A stretch of 48,384 nucleotides of DNA. Origin: Pelotomaculum propionicicum. GTDB lineage: Bacteria > Bacillota > Desulfotomaculia > Desulfotomaculales > Pelotomaculaceae. Both the position numbers and the translations under genes were made by a program. The notes under the pieces are model-generated. The model searched no databases and was not told the origin of the DNA. It saw only the letters and a list, made by a program, of their open reading frames with translations. The stretch spans positions 1 to 48,384 of the forward strand of contig NZ_QFFZ01000026.1 in the NCBI RefSeq assembly GCF_004369225.1. The letters run 5' to 3'. This document shows positions 24,698 to 33,443 of the stretch, piece by piece (the first letter of the stretch is position 1; each line of letters opens with the position of its first letter).

Positions 24698-26137
24698 TTA
24701 GCCCTCGTTTTCTTTTAAAAGGCGGGCGGCATAGGTGATGGCCTCCCGCCTGCTGGTTACCTCCCCGCAAACCTGGGCCTCGGTGATTTTCTCCAGCAGG
24801 TCGCCCAGCTGCCTGGATGGGCGGAGTCCCAGTTCAGTCATTAAATCCTCGCCTTTAACCAGGATAGGCGGGTTAATGTATTTTTCAGCCTCAAAATAGT
24901 ATTTATACAGGAGATCCACGATGAAGGAACGGTACCCGGCCAGGTCAAAAGCGCTTTTTAAATCCGGGGTTGCGGACATATTGGCCAGGGAAAGCAGCAG
25001 GACATCAGGGGTGTCCTGGCCGATGCCGATAAAGAAGCGGTGGAAGTCGGCCGGTCCCCGGGCCGGTTTGTTAAAAAGGCTGACTGGAAGCGTGTGTTTG
25101 CCTGCCAGGTTTTTCAGGTAGGACTCCTCTACTTTGCTCATTTTCAGCCTGCGGGCAAATTCACTGATGTACACTTCAATATTGCCGGGGTCATGAAAAA
25201 GGGCGGCCAGTTTGATCAACTGGCTTCTTTTACGTTCAGAGGTAAGGCCCTGGTCAAGGTGTTTCCTCAGCAGTCCGCGTATTTCTGCCGCCCGGTCACC
25301 GGTTCCGATGCCGGTGAGTCTGCCGCATAACTCTTCCAGCAGTTTATATGTTTTCAGGCTGTGTGCCCAGACATTGTCCGTGGGAAGGTTTTGGCCGCTT
25401 ACACTCATGTTTTCTTTGACTGGAAAGACTTCAGAAAGGATTCCGGTATCATCCAGCACTGTGATCAAGGGGTATGATTGCGGCAGGGAGAGTATGCCCA
25501 GCAGTTCCTCCCAGATCCTTTCCCCCGCTACTTCCTGCAGCAGCCAGCGGTTTTGTTCCATCAGGCTCAGGGTTTCAGGATCAATTTTAAATCCCAGTTT
25601 GCCCGACAGGCGCACCGCCCTCAGGATGCGGACGGGGTCCGCCTCAAAAACATAGCTGTTGATAGCTCTAATGGTTTTACCTTCTATGTCAGCCAGCCCG
25701 CTGTAAGGGTCAGTTAAAAATTCAGGCCAGCGCCGGCGATCCGGGCGCTTACCCGACAGTGTGCCGTTTTCCTGTGACAGTTTAAGGTAAGCGTCTAATT
25801 CCAGGGCCATAGCATTGATGGTAAAGTCCCTGTTGGACAGGTCCTCCTCTATACTTAGCCCCTTAAATGAGGAAAAGTCTATCTGCCACTTGCTGCCGCG
25901 CGGCTCCAGCACTACCCTGGCAACTCTGTTGATCCTGTCCAGGGGAATATATACGCCCTTTAATACTTCAGCAACCTCCTGGGCCAGGTTCATGGCATTG
26001 CCGCTGACGGCAAAGTCAAGGTCCCGTCCGGGCTGTCCCAGGTATATATCGCGTAAAAAGCCCCCGACCAGGTAAATCTTTTTATTCTTTTTGATAGAGA
26101 GATTGCCTATTACATCAAGAGTATCTTTTAATGACAT
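24698..26137 (-). CDS. CCA-adding/poly(A) polymerase-type tRNA nucleotidyltransferase with HD domain
   Basis: A 479-residue class II nucleotidyltransferase of tRNA 3'-end maturation. YLVGGFLRDIYLG is the Gly-rich head motif and RDLDFAV holds the two catalytic Asp. NRDFTINAMAL and DPVRILRAVRLSGKLGF are the following conserved blocks. A degraded-looking HD motif occurs in ALFHDPGN, and the rest is helical. Whether it adds all of CCA or only part of it cannot be decided from motifs. It is a single leftward gene; its 3' end nearly meets the hydA terminator, and a promoter-rich gap separates it from the pantothenate operon. Confidence 0.88.
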   Translation of the reverse strand: MSLKDTLDVIGNLSIKKNKKIYLVGGFLRDIYLGQPGRDLDFAVSGNAMNLAQEVAEVLKGVYIPLDRINRVARVVLEPRGSKWQIDFSSFKGLSIEEDLSNRDFTINAMALELDAYLKLSQENGTLSGKRPDRRRWPEFLTDPYSGLADIEGKTIRAINSYVFEADPVRILRAVRLSGKLGFKIDPETLSLMEQNRWLLQEVAGERIWEELLGILSLPQSYPLITVLDDTGILSEVFPVKENMSVSGQNLPTDNVWAHSLKTYKLLEELCGRLTGIGTGDRAAEIRGLLRKHLDQGLTSERKRSQLIKLAALFHDPGNIEVYISEFARRLKMSKVEESYLKNLAGKHTLPVSLFNKPARGPADFHRFFIGIGQDTPDVLLLSLANMSATPDLKSAFDLAGYRSFIVDLLYKYYFEAEKYINPPILVKGEDLMTELGLRPSRQLGDLLEKITEAQVCGEVTSRREAITYAARLLKENEG

Positions 26138-26250
26138 AGTAATTCCCCCTATTAATAGAATTGCCGGTTTTATTATATCACTTTTTAAAATATGGCAGTA
26201 AAAGCTTGTCTTAATTTATTTTTAAATATAATTTTTTTTGGAAATTTAGT

Positions 26251-26279
26251 TTGCCTATGATATTATCTTGTGGTAGAAT
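26251..26279 (+). promoter_or_regulatory. Promoter of the DUF2520-panBCD operon
   Basis: TTGCCT (26251-26256) and TAGAAT (26274-26279) are 17 bp apart. Transcription should begin near 26286, so the in-frame GTG at 26280 cannot be the start codon and a 5' leader of about 177 nt results. Confidence 0.65.
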
Positions 26280-26285
26280 GTGATC

Positions 26286-26462
26286 GAACAGGGTGGTATC
26301 CTGGAGAGCCGCACCTGCGAAGTTCTTATAGAATTAAATAAATTTGTTAACCGCTTGGAGCCGGGACGGACCGAGACGGAAGTTTTGAACAAACGCCTTT
26401 CGGATTATTCCGGGAGGCTTTTATTTATTTGGCTTACTATAAAACGGGGGGAGGCAGTGCCT
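26286..26462 (+). promoter_or_regulatory. Leader RNA with attenuator-like terminator
   Basis: A 9-bp hairpin (26395-26403 with 26410-26418, two G-U pairs, loop ATTATT) is followed by TTTTATTTATTT, an intrinsic-terminator form placed about 45 nt before the first gene. The upstream about 110 nt have no match to a riboswitch class I know; AGGGTGGTATCC faintly recalls a T-box but lacks its context. Confidence 0.55.
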
Positions 26463-27347
26463 GTGCGTAAACCTAAAATCGCTGTGGTCGGAGCCGGCAA
26501 GGTTGGATCAGCCCTGGCGCTTCTTTTAAACCAGCAGGGTTATCCTGTAAACGGGGTGGCCAGCAGGAGCATCACCTCAGCCAGCCGTGTGGCCGAGCAA
26601 TTAAATGTGCCTGCCACTACTAAACCGGCAGAGGTGACCGCCGGTGCGGAAGTAGTCTTTATCACCACGCCGGACAGGGTGATTGCCCAGGTTGCCGCTG
26701 AAATTGAAGAAAGGGGCGGTTTTAAGCCAAACCAGGTTGTTTTTCATACCAGCGGCGCGCATGCCGCGGATGAGGTGGGCGCCGCGCGCCGCTCGGGAGC
26801 GCTGGCCGCGTCATTACACCCGCTGCAGTCTTTTGCTGATGTGAAGATGGCGATGGAGAACCTGCCCGGGTCTTATTTTGCCCTGGAGGGTGACCAGGAG
26901 GCGCTGCCGCTGGCCGAACAAATTGTCAAAGACCTCGGCGGCAAAAGTTTTTTCATCGCCGCCAAGGACAAGCCCCTCTACCATGCCGCCGCCTGTATAG
27001 CCTCTAATTATCTGGTGTCTTTGATGCACTTTGCCACCGGGCTTTACAGCCGCTTCGGACTGACCAGGGAGGAAGCTTTTGCGGCCTTATACCCGCTGGT
27101 CAGGGGAACAATTAATAATATCAGCCAGGTTGGCCCGGCCAGTGCTTTGACCGGACCGGTAGCCAGGGGTGACGGCCCTACTCTGGCGGGGCACCTGGAG
27201 GCATTTAAAGAGGTTGGGGAGGAGGAACGGGATCTTTATTGCAAGCTGGGGTTGTACACTGTTAAAGTGGCCGTTGAAAAGGGAACCATCAATGCAGAAG
27301 AGGCGAAAAAACTAGAAGGGATATTTGGGGGTGCAGTAAATGAGTAA
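26463..27347 (+). CDS. Rossmann/DUF2520 oxidoreductase, candidate ketopantoate reductase (PanG-like)
   Basis: About 294 residues. An N-terminal NAD(P) Rossmann fold (KIAVVGAGKVGSALALLL) is followed by the DUF2520 helical domain with HTSGAHAADEV, ASLHPLQSF, and AAACIASNYLVSL. GTG 26463 is chosen: GGGGGGAGG lies 8 nt upstream, and the longer frame from 26280 overlaps the promoter. It overlaps panB by 8 nt and heads panB-panC-panD, in which no panE is present. DUF2520 proteins of this context have been linked to PanG-type ketopantoate reductases, so it probably makes pantoate from ketopantoate using NADPH. That function is inference. Confidence 0.8.
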   Translation: MRKPKIAVVGAGKVGSALALLLNQQGYPVNGVASRSITSASRVAEQLNVPATTKPAEVTAGAEVVFITTPDRVIAQVAAEIEERGGFKPNQVVFHTSGAHAADEVGAARRSGALAASLHPLQSFADVKMAMENLPGSYFALEGDQEALPLAEQIVKDLGGKSFFIAAKDKPLYHAAACIASNYLVSLMHFATGLYSRFGLTREEAFAALYPLVRGTINNISQVGPASALTGPVARGDGPTLAGHLEAFKEVGEEERDLYCKLGLYTVKVAVEKGTINAEEAKKLEGIFGGAVNE

Positions 27348-28176
27348 AGACAAGGTGACAACCGCTACTGTAAAACAGATGAAAGCTGAGGGCAGGCCGA
27401 TCACCATGCTTACCGCCTATGATTTCTCAATGGCTAAATTGGTGGACGACGCCGGCATCGACATGATCCTGGTGGGTGACTCACTGGGCAACGTGATGCT
27501 TGGCTATGAGTCCACCCTGCCGGTGACCATGGATGAGATGATTCACCACGTCAAAGCTGTCTGCCGCGGCACAAGCCGGGCCATGGTAGTGGCTGACCTG
27601 CCGTTTATGTCCTACCAGGTTTCAGTCAAGGAGGCTCTGCGCAACTCGGGGCGGTTTTTGAAGGAAACCACCGCCAGCGCGGTCAAGCTGGAAGGCGGTC
27701 AGGAAGTTTTTGATGTTATTCGCGCTGTCGTGGACGCCGGCATACCGGTGGTGGGACACCTGGGGCTGACGCCCCAGTCAGTCCACCAGATGGGCGGCTA
27801 TAAAGTTCAGGGCAAGGACGAGGCGGCGGCGAGGAAACTGCTGGCCGACGCCAAGTGTGTAGAAGAAGCCGGTGCATTTTGCCTGGTCCTGGAATGTGTG
27901 CCTGCGCCGCTGGCCAAGCTCGTGACCGAATCGCTGCAAATACCCACAATAGGTATCGGGGCGGGAGCGCAATGCGACGGACAGGTCCTGGTTATACACG
28001 ACATGCTGGGTCTCTACCCCCGTTCTTCACCGAAGTTCGTTAAAAAATACGTCAACCTGCATGAGCATATGACCGCGGCCTTGAAACAGTATATTGAAGA
28101 GGTGACGGAACGCTCCTTCCCCGGCCCCGAGCACAGCTTCGGGATGTCCGAGGAAGTGCTGAAAAAGTTGTATTAA
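27340..28176 (+). CDS. panB: 3-methyl-2-oxobutanoate hydroxymethyltransferase
   Basis: First step of pantothenate synthesis: adds a hydroxymethyl group from methylene-tetrahydrofolate to ketoisovalerate, giving ketopantoate. 278 residues, the usual length. LTAYDFSMAKLVDDAGID, VGDSLGNVMLGY, HLGLTPQSVHQMGGYKVQG and IGIGAGAQCDGQVLV, with the metal-binding Asp and catalytic Glu contexts, are all standard PanB blocks. The ATG is inside the 3' end of the DUF2520 gene, after GGGGGTGCAGTAA. A repeat-containing gap of 150 nt separates it from panC. Confidence 0.97.
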   Translation: MSKDKVTTATVKQMKAEGRPITMLTAYDFSMAKLVDDAGIDMILVGDSLGNVMLGYESTLPVTMDEMIHHVKAVCRGTSRAMVVADLPFMSYQVSVKEALRNSGRFLKETTASAVKLEGGQEVFDVIRAVVDAGIPVVGHLGLTPQSVHQMGGYKVQGKDEAAARKLLADAKCVEEAGAFCLVLECVPAPLAKLVTESLQIPTIGIGAGAQCDGQVLVIHDMLGLYPRSSPKFVKKYVNLHEHMTAALKQYIEEVTERSFPGPEHSFGMSEEVLKKLY

Positions 28177-28189
28177 TAGTAGTAAGAAT

Positions 28190-28256
28190 CCAGAATACAG
28201 AATTCAGAATTTAAAAGATCCTACTATTTTTATTCTGAATTCTGTCCTGAATTCTT
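28190..28256. repeat. CAGAATTC-type palindromic repeat
   Basis: CAGAATACAGAATTCAGAAT is mirrored by ATTCTGAATTCTGTCCTGAATTC across an AT-rich loop. A similar element lies at 40763-40846. Confidence 0.7.
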
Positions 28257-28326
28257 TAATCCAATACATCCTGTTAACTATAAAAAATCACTTAGTTTCT
28301 AATCAGGTCTGCAATTGGAGGTACGT

Positions 28327-29169
28327 ATGTTTATTTATCACACTATAGCTGAGGTTCGCCGGTATGTGCGGGAAGCCAGGAGCATAGGCCAGAGTATCGG
28401 GCTGGTGCCGACCATGGGCTACCTGCACGAAGGGCATCTGGAGCTGGTGCGGCAGGCTAAAAAGCGCTGCGACAAAGTTATAGTAAGTATTTTTGTCAAC
28501 CCTACTCAATTTGGTCCCGGCGAGGACCTGGAACGTTACCCGCGGGATTTGGACCGGGATGCCAGGCTGTCCGAAGGAGTAGGCGCAGACGTTATTTTCA
28601 ACCCGCCGGTGGCTGAAATGTACCCGGCCGGCTACTGCACCTACGTTGACGTTGAACGGATCACGGAACACCTGTGTGGTCAGGCCAGGCCAGGCCACTT
28701 TCGCGGGGTGGCTACGGTAGTTACCAAGCTTTTTAACATTGTCAGGCCGGATGTTGCGTTTTTCGGCCAGAAAGACGCCCAGCAGGCGCTGGTAATTAAC
28801 AGGATGGTCGCTGACCTGGACATGGACCTTGAGGTTGTAACCGTGACCACGGTGCGGGAACCCGACGGCCTGGCCATGAGCTCACGCAACGTCTACCTGG
28901 AACCTGAACAGCGCCGGGCCGCGCTGGCGCTCTCCAGAAGCCTGCGCCGGGCGGAAGAGGTTTTTCAGGCCGGCGAGCGGGACGCGGCCAGAATACGGCA
29001 ACTGGTTATTGATATGATCAAAAAGGAAGCTCTCCTGGAAATTGATTATGTCGAAATATACAGCCACCCGGAACTGGAGCCGATAGATCAAATAGAAGGG
29101 CCGGCTCTCCTGGCCCTGGCTGTGAAAACCGGACGGGCCAGGCTGATTGACAATACGGTGCTAAGGTAG
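28327..29169 (+). CDS. panC: Pantothenate synthetase
   Basis: Joins pantoate and beta-alanine with ATP to form pantothenate. 280 residues. VPTMGYLHEGHLELV holds the HIGH-like ATP site, SIFVNPTQFGPGEDL binds pantoate, and FFGQKDAQQ and DGLAMSSRNVYL (the KMSKS-like loop) follow. ATG 28327 has GGAGG 5 nt upstream; the TTG at 28315 is less suitable. Between panB and panD, with dispersed repeats on both sides of the gene. Confidence 0.97.
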   Translation: MFIYHTIAEVRRYVREARSIGQSIGLVPTMGYLHEGHLELVRQAKKRCDKVIVSIFVNPTQFGPGEDLERYPRDLDRDARLSEGVGADVIFNPPVAEMYPAGYCTYVDVERITEHLCGQARPGHFRGVATVVTKLFNIVRPDVAFFGQKDAQQALVINRMVADLDMDLEVVTVTTVREPDGLAMSSRNVYLEPEQRRAALALSRSLRRAEEVFQAGERDAARIRQLVIDMIKKEALLEIDYVEIYSHPELEPIDQIEGPALLALAVKTGRARLIDNTVLR

Positions 29170-29220
29170 GGGGACACACCTCTGTTTGGGGCCTGTCTCT
29201 AGGGCTGAGGAATGTCCCCA
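29169..29220. repeat. GGGGACA palindromic repeat, copy 1
   Basis: GGGGACACACCTC ... CTGAGGAATGTCCCC starting in the last codon region of panC. Imperfect 13-bp arms around about 25 nt. Confidence 0.75.
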
Positions 29221-29281
29221 TGGTAAGGCCGACTGTCTACAAAACAAGATAACACAAAGTCCGGAGCGGGGACAGAGGAAA

Positions 29282-29330
29282 GGGGACACACCTCTACCTT
29301 TAGCCTATCTCTAAGGAGAGGTATGTCCCC
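29282..29330. repeat. GGGGACA palindromic repeat, copy 2
   Basis: GGGGACACACCTC (29282-29294) and GAGGTATGTCCCC (29318-29330) form near-perfect arms. Copy 1 lies 62 bp upstream; the pair fills the panC-panD gap. Confidence 0.8.
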
Positions 29331-29362
29331 AATAACGCAGATTATTTTTTGGGGGTGCGGGT

Positions 29363-29746
29363 ATGTTCCTGAACATGTTTAAATCGAAGATCCACCGGGC
29401 TACGGTAACTGAAGCCAACCTGAACTATATGGGCAGTATCACCATTGATGAGGCGCTGGCTGAAGCCGCGAATCTGTTGCCCAATGAGAGAGTTCAGGTA
29501 GTGAACAATAACAATGGAGCCCGTTTTGAAACTTATGTAATCAAGGGGCCCAGAGATTCGGGAGTGATCTGCCTGAACGGGGCGGCGGCACGCCTGGCCC
29601 AGCCGGGAGACATTGTAATAATCATTTCGTACGCCATGATGGACGAAAAGGAGGCCCGTACTTACCAGCCCACGGTCGTGATGGTCAACGGAGAGAATAA
29701 GATAACCGAAATTAGGGGTAAAGAAGTGCACGGAGAAATCGGCTAG
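29363..29746 (+). CDS. panD: Aspartate 1-decarboxylase precursor
   Basis: Supplies beta-alanine for pantothenate by decarboxylating aspartate. The 127-residue proenzyme begins [20 protein letters not shown] and contains the self-cleavage site Gly24-Ser25 in NYMGSITID, which creates the pyruvoyl group. [20 protein letters not shown] is the conserved core. GGGGGTGCGGGT precedes the ATG. Last gene of the pantothenate set; a terminator follows. Confidence 0.97.
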   Translation: MFLNMFKSKIHRATVTEANLNYMGSITIDEALAEAANLLPNERVQVVNNNNGARFETYVIKGPRDSGVICLNGAAARLAQPGDIVIIISYAMMDEKEARTYQPTVVMVNGENKITEIRGKEVHGEIG

Positions 29747-29779
29747 TACTTATTGTAACCTATGCATACAATCTGCAGG

Positions 29780-29806
29780 GACAAGAACTTTTCTTGTCTT
29801 TTTTTT
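29780..29806 (+). terminator. Terminator after panD
   Basis: GACAAGAA (29780-29787) pairs with TTCTTGTC (29791-29798) around a 3-nt loop, followed by eight T. Confidence 0.9.
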
Positions 29807-29963
29807 ATAATTCGTTATAATAAAAACATTAGAAAGGTGCAGGATTTTTCCAGTGAAATTTTTAATTTCCGGATAAACCTTGCCTAATAGTAACTGTACG
29901 GGGCGGATGGGGCGCCCTGCCGCACCCGGTAATGCCGGCAGTTATGTAAAGGGAGGGGATTCT

Positions 29964-31547
29964 TTGCCCGAAAGGTATATGGTAAACTTCGATACCCGGG
30001 ACCTGCCCCAGGAAGAAGAGGAGTATGTAATCCTGGGAAGCGGCATAGCCGGGTTATATACTGCCCTGGCTGCTTCTGTCGCGGGCGGTTCGGTTACCGT
30101 ACTCACCAAGCAGACTATGATGGATACGGGCACTGACAAGGCTCAGGGGGGTATTGCGGCCGCTCTTGGAGACTCTGACTCACCGGCGCTGCACCGGGAG
30201 GATACTCTGGTAGCCGGAGCGGGGCTGTGTGACTCGGAAGCGGTGGCGGCACTGGTGAGCGAAGGCCCGGACCGGGTCAGAGAGTTGATCGGCTTAGGCG
30301 CCATCTTTGACCGGGACAGCCGGGGTCTGGCACTGACCAGAGAAGGAGCGCACAGCCAGCGGCGCATCCTGCATGCCAGCGGTGACGCCACCGGTGCTGA
30401 GATCCAGCGGGTGCTGACCCAGCGGGTTAAGGAAAACGAAAAAATCAGGGTCCTGGAAAACCATTACGTAGTGGACCTCCTGGTGCGCGAGAACACCTGT
30501 TACGGAGTACTGGCTTATGACCGGCAGAACAAGACCTACAAGGTATTCCGGGGCAAAGCCGTGGTGCTGGCCACAGGAGGACTGGGACGCATATTTGAAC
30601 ATAACACCAACCCTGAAATAGCGACAGGTGACGGTATTTCCATAGCCTTCCGCGCCGGCGCGGAAGTGATGGACATGGAGTTCCTCCAGTTTCACCCCAC
30701 CGTGTTAAACCTGCCCGGTGCGCCGCGCTTTTTGATCTCGGAGGCGGTGCGGGGCGAGGGCGCCTACCTGCGCAATAACCGGGGGCAGCGTTTTATGCTC
30801 CATTACCACGACCTGGCCGAACTGGCTCCCAGGGATATTGTGGTCAGGGCGATCCTGAAAGAGATGGCCGCGACCAATTCAAACAAGGTTTTTCTTGACG
30901 TGACCCATTTGGATCCCGAAGAGGTAAAACTGCGCTTCCCGAATATCACCAGGACCTGCGCGGAATACGGCCTGGATATTACTGTTGACCGGATCCCGGT
31001 AGCTCCCGCCGCCCATTACATGATGGGCGGGGTTAAAACCAACCTTGTCGGCGAGACAAGCATCAGGGGGCTTTACGCCTGCGGCGAGGTATCCTGCCCG
31101 GGCGTGCACGGCGCCAACCGTCTGGCCAGCAACTCCCTGCTGGAAGGCCTGGTGTTTGGCGGCAGGATTGTTGATGAAACCAAACACTTTTTGAAAGATT
31201 ACCATCCCCGCCGCCTGGAGTTTGCCTGTGACTGGCTGCTGGAGCCGGTGCAGATCGACTACGCGTCTCTGCGCAAGGAACTGGAAGTGCTGATGGGTGA
31301 GAAAGTAGGGCCTGTCCGCAGCGGTAGCGGTTTGCAGGAAGCTTTAAAATTCTTTGACAAGTGGAGCCACTTAAAACGGCGCCGGGTGGAAACCGCGGAG
31401 CAGATGGAGGTTAAAAACATGCTCCAGGTAGGAGAACTCTTGGCCGAAGCAGCCCTTGCCCGTAGGGAAAGCCGGGGCGGGCACTACCGGGTGGATTACC
31501 CCGACCCCCACCAGCGCTGGCAAAAGCATATAATATTCAGAAGATAG
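29964..31547 (+). CDS. nadB: L-aspartate oxidase
   Basis: First step of NAD synthesis from aspartate, giving iminoaspartate; FAD-dependent, and in anaerobes reoxidised by fumarate. About 527 residues. YVILGSGIAGLYTALAA is the FAD fold, DKAQGGIAAAL, HSQRRILHASGDATG, MEFLQFHPT and GEVSCPGVHGANRLASNSLLEGLVFG are the family signatures, and the helical C-terminal domain is complete. TTG 29964 is preferred (GGGAGGGG 5 nt upstream); the open frame from 29880 upstream looks non-conserved. nadC lies 4.7 kb downstream; nadA is not in the window. Confidence 0.95.
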   Translation: MPERYMVNFDTRDLPQEEEEYVILGSGIAGLYTALAASVAGGSVTVLTKQTMMDTGTDKAQGGIAAALGDSDSPALHREDTLVAGAGLCDSEAVAALVSEGPDRVRELIGLGAIFDRDSRGLALTREGAHSQRRILHASGDATGAEIQRVLTQRVKENEKIRVLENHYVVDLLVRENTCYGVLAYDRQNKTYKVFRGKAVVLATGGLGRIFEHNTNPEIATGDGISIAFRAGAEVMDMEFLQFHPTVLNLPGAPRFLISEAVRGEGAYLRNNRGQRFMLHYHDLAELAPRDIVVRAILKEMAATNSNKVFLDVTHLDPEEVKLRFPNITRTCAEYGLDITVDRIPVAPAAHYMMGGVKTNLVGETSIRGLYACGEVSCPGVHGANRLASNSLLEGLVFGGRIVDETKHFLKDYHPRRLEFACDWLLEPVQIDYASLRKELEVLMGEKVGPVRSGSGLQEALKFFDKWSHLKRRRVETAEQMEVKNMLQVGELLAEAALARRESRGGHYRVDYPDPHQRWQKHIIFRR

Positions 31548-31553
31548 TATTAG

Positions 31554-31577
31554 GGGACGGGTCCAACCCGTCCCTTT
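31554..31577 (+). terminator. Terminator after nadB
   Basis: GGGACGGGT (31554-31562) pairs with ACCCGTCCC (31566-31574), followed by TTTGCTT. Confidence 0.75.
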
Positions 31578-31644
31578 GCTTCCCCGAAATATTTACTAGC
31601 GAGCCGGGGTATAATCAATTAAGCCTGATGAACGGAGAAATCAT

Positions 31645-32808
31645 ATGAGCAGAATTGAGCTGATCGCCACTGCCACATTTGGACTGGAGGCGGTAGTGGC
31701 GCGTGAAGTTAAAGAACTTGGCTATGAAGATATGATGGTGGAAAACGCCAGAGTCACTTTTGCGGGAGACAATGACGCCATTTGCAGGGCAAACTTGTGG
31801 CTGCGCGCCGCTGACCGCGTCCTGGTTAAAATGGGTGAGTTCAAAGCGCTAACATTTGACGAGCTCTTTGAGCGGACCAGGGCTCTCCCCTGGACCGACT
31901 GGATACCGGAAAACGCCGTGTTTCCGGTACAGGGAAAATCAGTTAAATCACAGCTGCATAGTGTCCCCGACTGTCAGGCCATTGTCAAAAAAGCCGTGGT
32001 TGAAAAAATGAAGCAGAAATATAAAAAGAATTGGTTTGAGGAAAGCGGCCCCCGCTACAACATAGAGGTGGCTTTGCTTAATGACACAGCCACTTTGACC
32101 ATTGACACCAGCGGGGCAGGCCTGCATAAAAGGGGTTACCGCAAACTGGGAAGCCAGGCTCCACTCAAGGAAACCCTGGCCGCGGCAATGATTTTGCTCA
32201 GCCGCTGGCAGCCCCGGCGCGTATTAATAGACCCTCTTTGCGGCTCAGGGACCATTCCCATTGAGGCGGCTTTAATCGGCCTGAATATGGCCCCGGGGCT
32301 GAAGCGGGCTTTCGCGGTTGAAGACTGGCCTGTTATTCCTAAGAAGCACTGGCTGAAAGCCAGGGAGGAGGCGCTTGAGGCTGTTTCCCGTGACCGGGAC
32401 CTGCAGGTTTTCGGTTCAGATATAGACGGGGAGGCGCTTAACCTGGCCCGTTATCATGCCGATCAGGCCGGGGTTGGGGGGAAAGTGTTTTTTCAGAAGC
32501 TCCCTGTTTCTGAATTGCGTTCCAAGCGGAAATTCGGATATATTATCTGCAACCCGCCTTACGGCGAGCGCCTGGGGGATATGCGCCAGGTGGAGGAACT
32601 GTACCGGAATATGGGCAAGGTATTTAAAGAACTGGATACCTGGTCCTTTTACATCCTTACCTCACACCCCGCTTTTGAACGTTTTTTCGGGCGGAAGGCC
32701 GACAAGAAACGAAAGCTTTACAATGGCAGAATTCAGTGCAATTACTACCAGTTCTTTGGGCCGCGCCCGCCCAGGCGCGGGGAAGGGGACACCTTTATAG
32801 GCGCTTAA
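31645..32808 (+). CDS. THUMP-domain class I RNA methyltransferase (RlmL/YpsC-type)
   Basis: 387 residues. The N-terminal ferredoxin-like/THUMP region (about 1-160) binds RNA. The Rossmann methyltransferase domain (about 165-375) has LIDPLCGSGTIPIEAAL for S-adenosylmethionine and NPPYGERL, the catalytic N-P-P-Y motif for N-methylation of a base. Homologues methylate 23S rRNA guanine (RlmL) or tRNA guanine; the target is not decided here. CGGAGAAATCAT precedes the ATG. Single gene. Its 3' end runs into a repeat cluster. Confidence 0.92.
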   Translation: MSRIELIATATFGLEAVVAREVKELGYEDMMVENARVTFAGDNDAICRANLWLRAADRVLVKMGEFKALTFDELFERTRALPWTDWIPENAVFPVQGKSVKSQLHSVPDCQAIVKKAVVEKMKQKYKKNWFEESGPRYNIEVALLNDTATLTIDTSGAGLHKRGYRKLGSQAPLKETLAAAMILLSRWQPRRVLIDPLCGSGTIPIEAALIGLNMAPGLKRAFAVEDWPVIPKKHWLKAREEALEAVSRDRDLQVFGSDIDGEALNLARYHADQAGVGGKVFFQKLPVSELRSKRKFGYIICNPPYGERLGDMRQVEELYRNMGKVFKELDTWSFYILTSHPAFERFFGRKADKKRKLYNGRIQCNYYQFFGPRPPRRGEGDTFIGA

Positions 32809-32831
32809 GGCGCCACGAAGGATGAAAATCT

Positions 32832-32964
32832 GTAGGTTCGATTTTAATCGAACAAGGCGCGGAGCGCCGAACTTGTTGAGGCCTGGGGACATACCTCGTC
32901 AACAAAGGAATACCTGAAATAGAGATGTGTCCCCATTCCTCCGACGAATGAATTCGCACCTACA
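32832..32964. repeat. Composite repeat: GGGGACA copy 3 inside inverted TGTAGGT arms
   Basis: TGTAGGTTCGATTTTAATCG (from 32832) is the approximate inverse of CGAATGAATTCGCACCTACA (ending about 32964). Between them GGGGACATACCTC (32885-32897) and AGAGATGTGTCCCC (32920-32934) form the GGGGACA element. The remainder of the 200-nt gap holds no gene. Confidence 0.7.
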
Positions 32965-33012
32965 TTTAGCCGGAGCGCAAGCAGTGTTCTTGTTTTAAGG
33001 GCAATAATTGGC

Positions 33013-33219
33013 TTAATCAGTTAAGCCGAGTATCTCCCTGGCCCTGGCCAGGTCGGCTTGTTTTACCACCAGCCTGACCCCGCCTGTGACAATGGGCGTA
33101 TATGCCGCTGCCAGTTCGTCAAAAACCCAGGCTTCAATTCCTTCACTTTCCAGCAGACCTTTTGTAATATGTGCTTCATTGGCGTCAAAAAAGGTGGTAA
33201 CCGTAACTAATTTACTCAA
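33013..33219 (-). CDS. Small DUF2007 protein
   Basis: A 68-residue protein matching the DUF2007 pattern (TFFDANEAHITKGLLESEGI, then GGVRLVVKQADLARAREIL), a ferredoxin-like-fold family described as putative signal-transducing proteins with no known reaction. TTG 33219 follows AAAAAGGGGG; the longer frame to 33321 is very Lys-rich and unlike the family. It is monocistronic and divergent from the zinc-ribbon gene. Confidence 0.85.
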   Translation of the reverse strand: MSKLVTVTTFFDANEAHITKGLLESEGIEAWVFDELAAAYTPIVTGGVRLVVKQADLARAREILGLTD

Positions 33220-33443
33220 AACATAAACCCCCTTTTTCTTTTTTGAGCACAAAAAACGCAAAAAATGAACTTTATGTTTTACTTTCAAAGATATTAAGGG
33301 TAAAATATAAGTTAAGCTCAATAATAGGTAACGTAGGTCCAGTTCACTTAATCCTTCTCAACCGCTTAAATGGTAAAGGAGACCAAAGATAAGTGAATCA
33401 CCTGAGCCATTTGAGCAAACTAAATTTGAGGAGGATTTTCCAA

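Noticed and set aside
26286-26394. T-box riboswitch upstream of the pantothenate operon
   Set aside because: AGGGTGG is present, but the rest of the T-box core and the needed leader length before the terminator are absent.
26280-26462. N-terminal extension of the DUF2520 protein from GTG 26280
   Set aside because: The GTG touches the -10 box, the sequence lacks family similarity, and a good ribosome site precedes GTG 26463.
32832-32880. tRNA-like GGTTCGATT stretch
   Set aside because: GGTTCGAxT recalls a T-loop, but there is no acceptor stem or anticodon arm; it belongs to the repeat arms.
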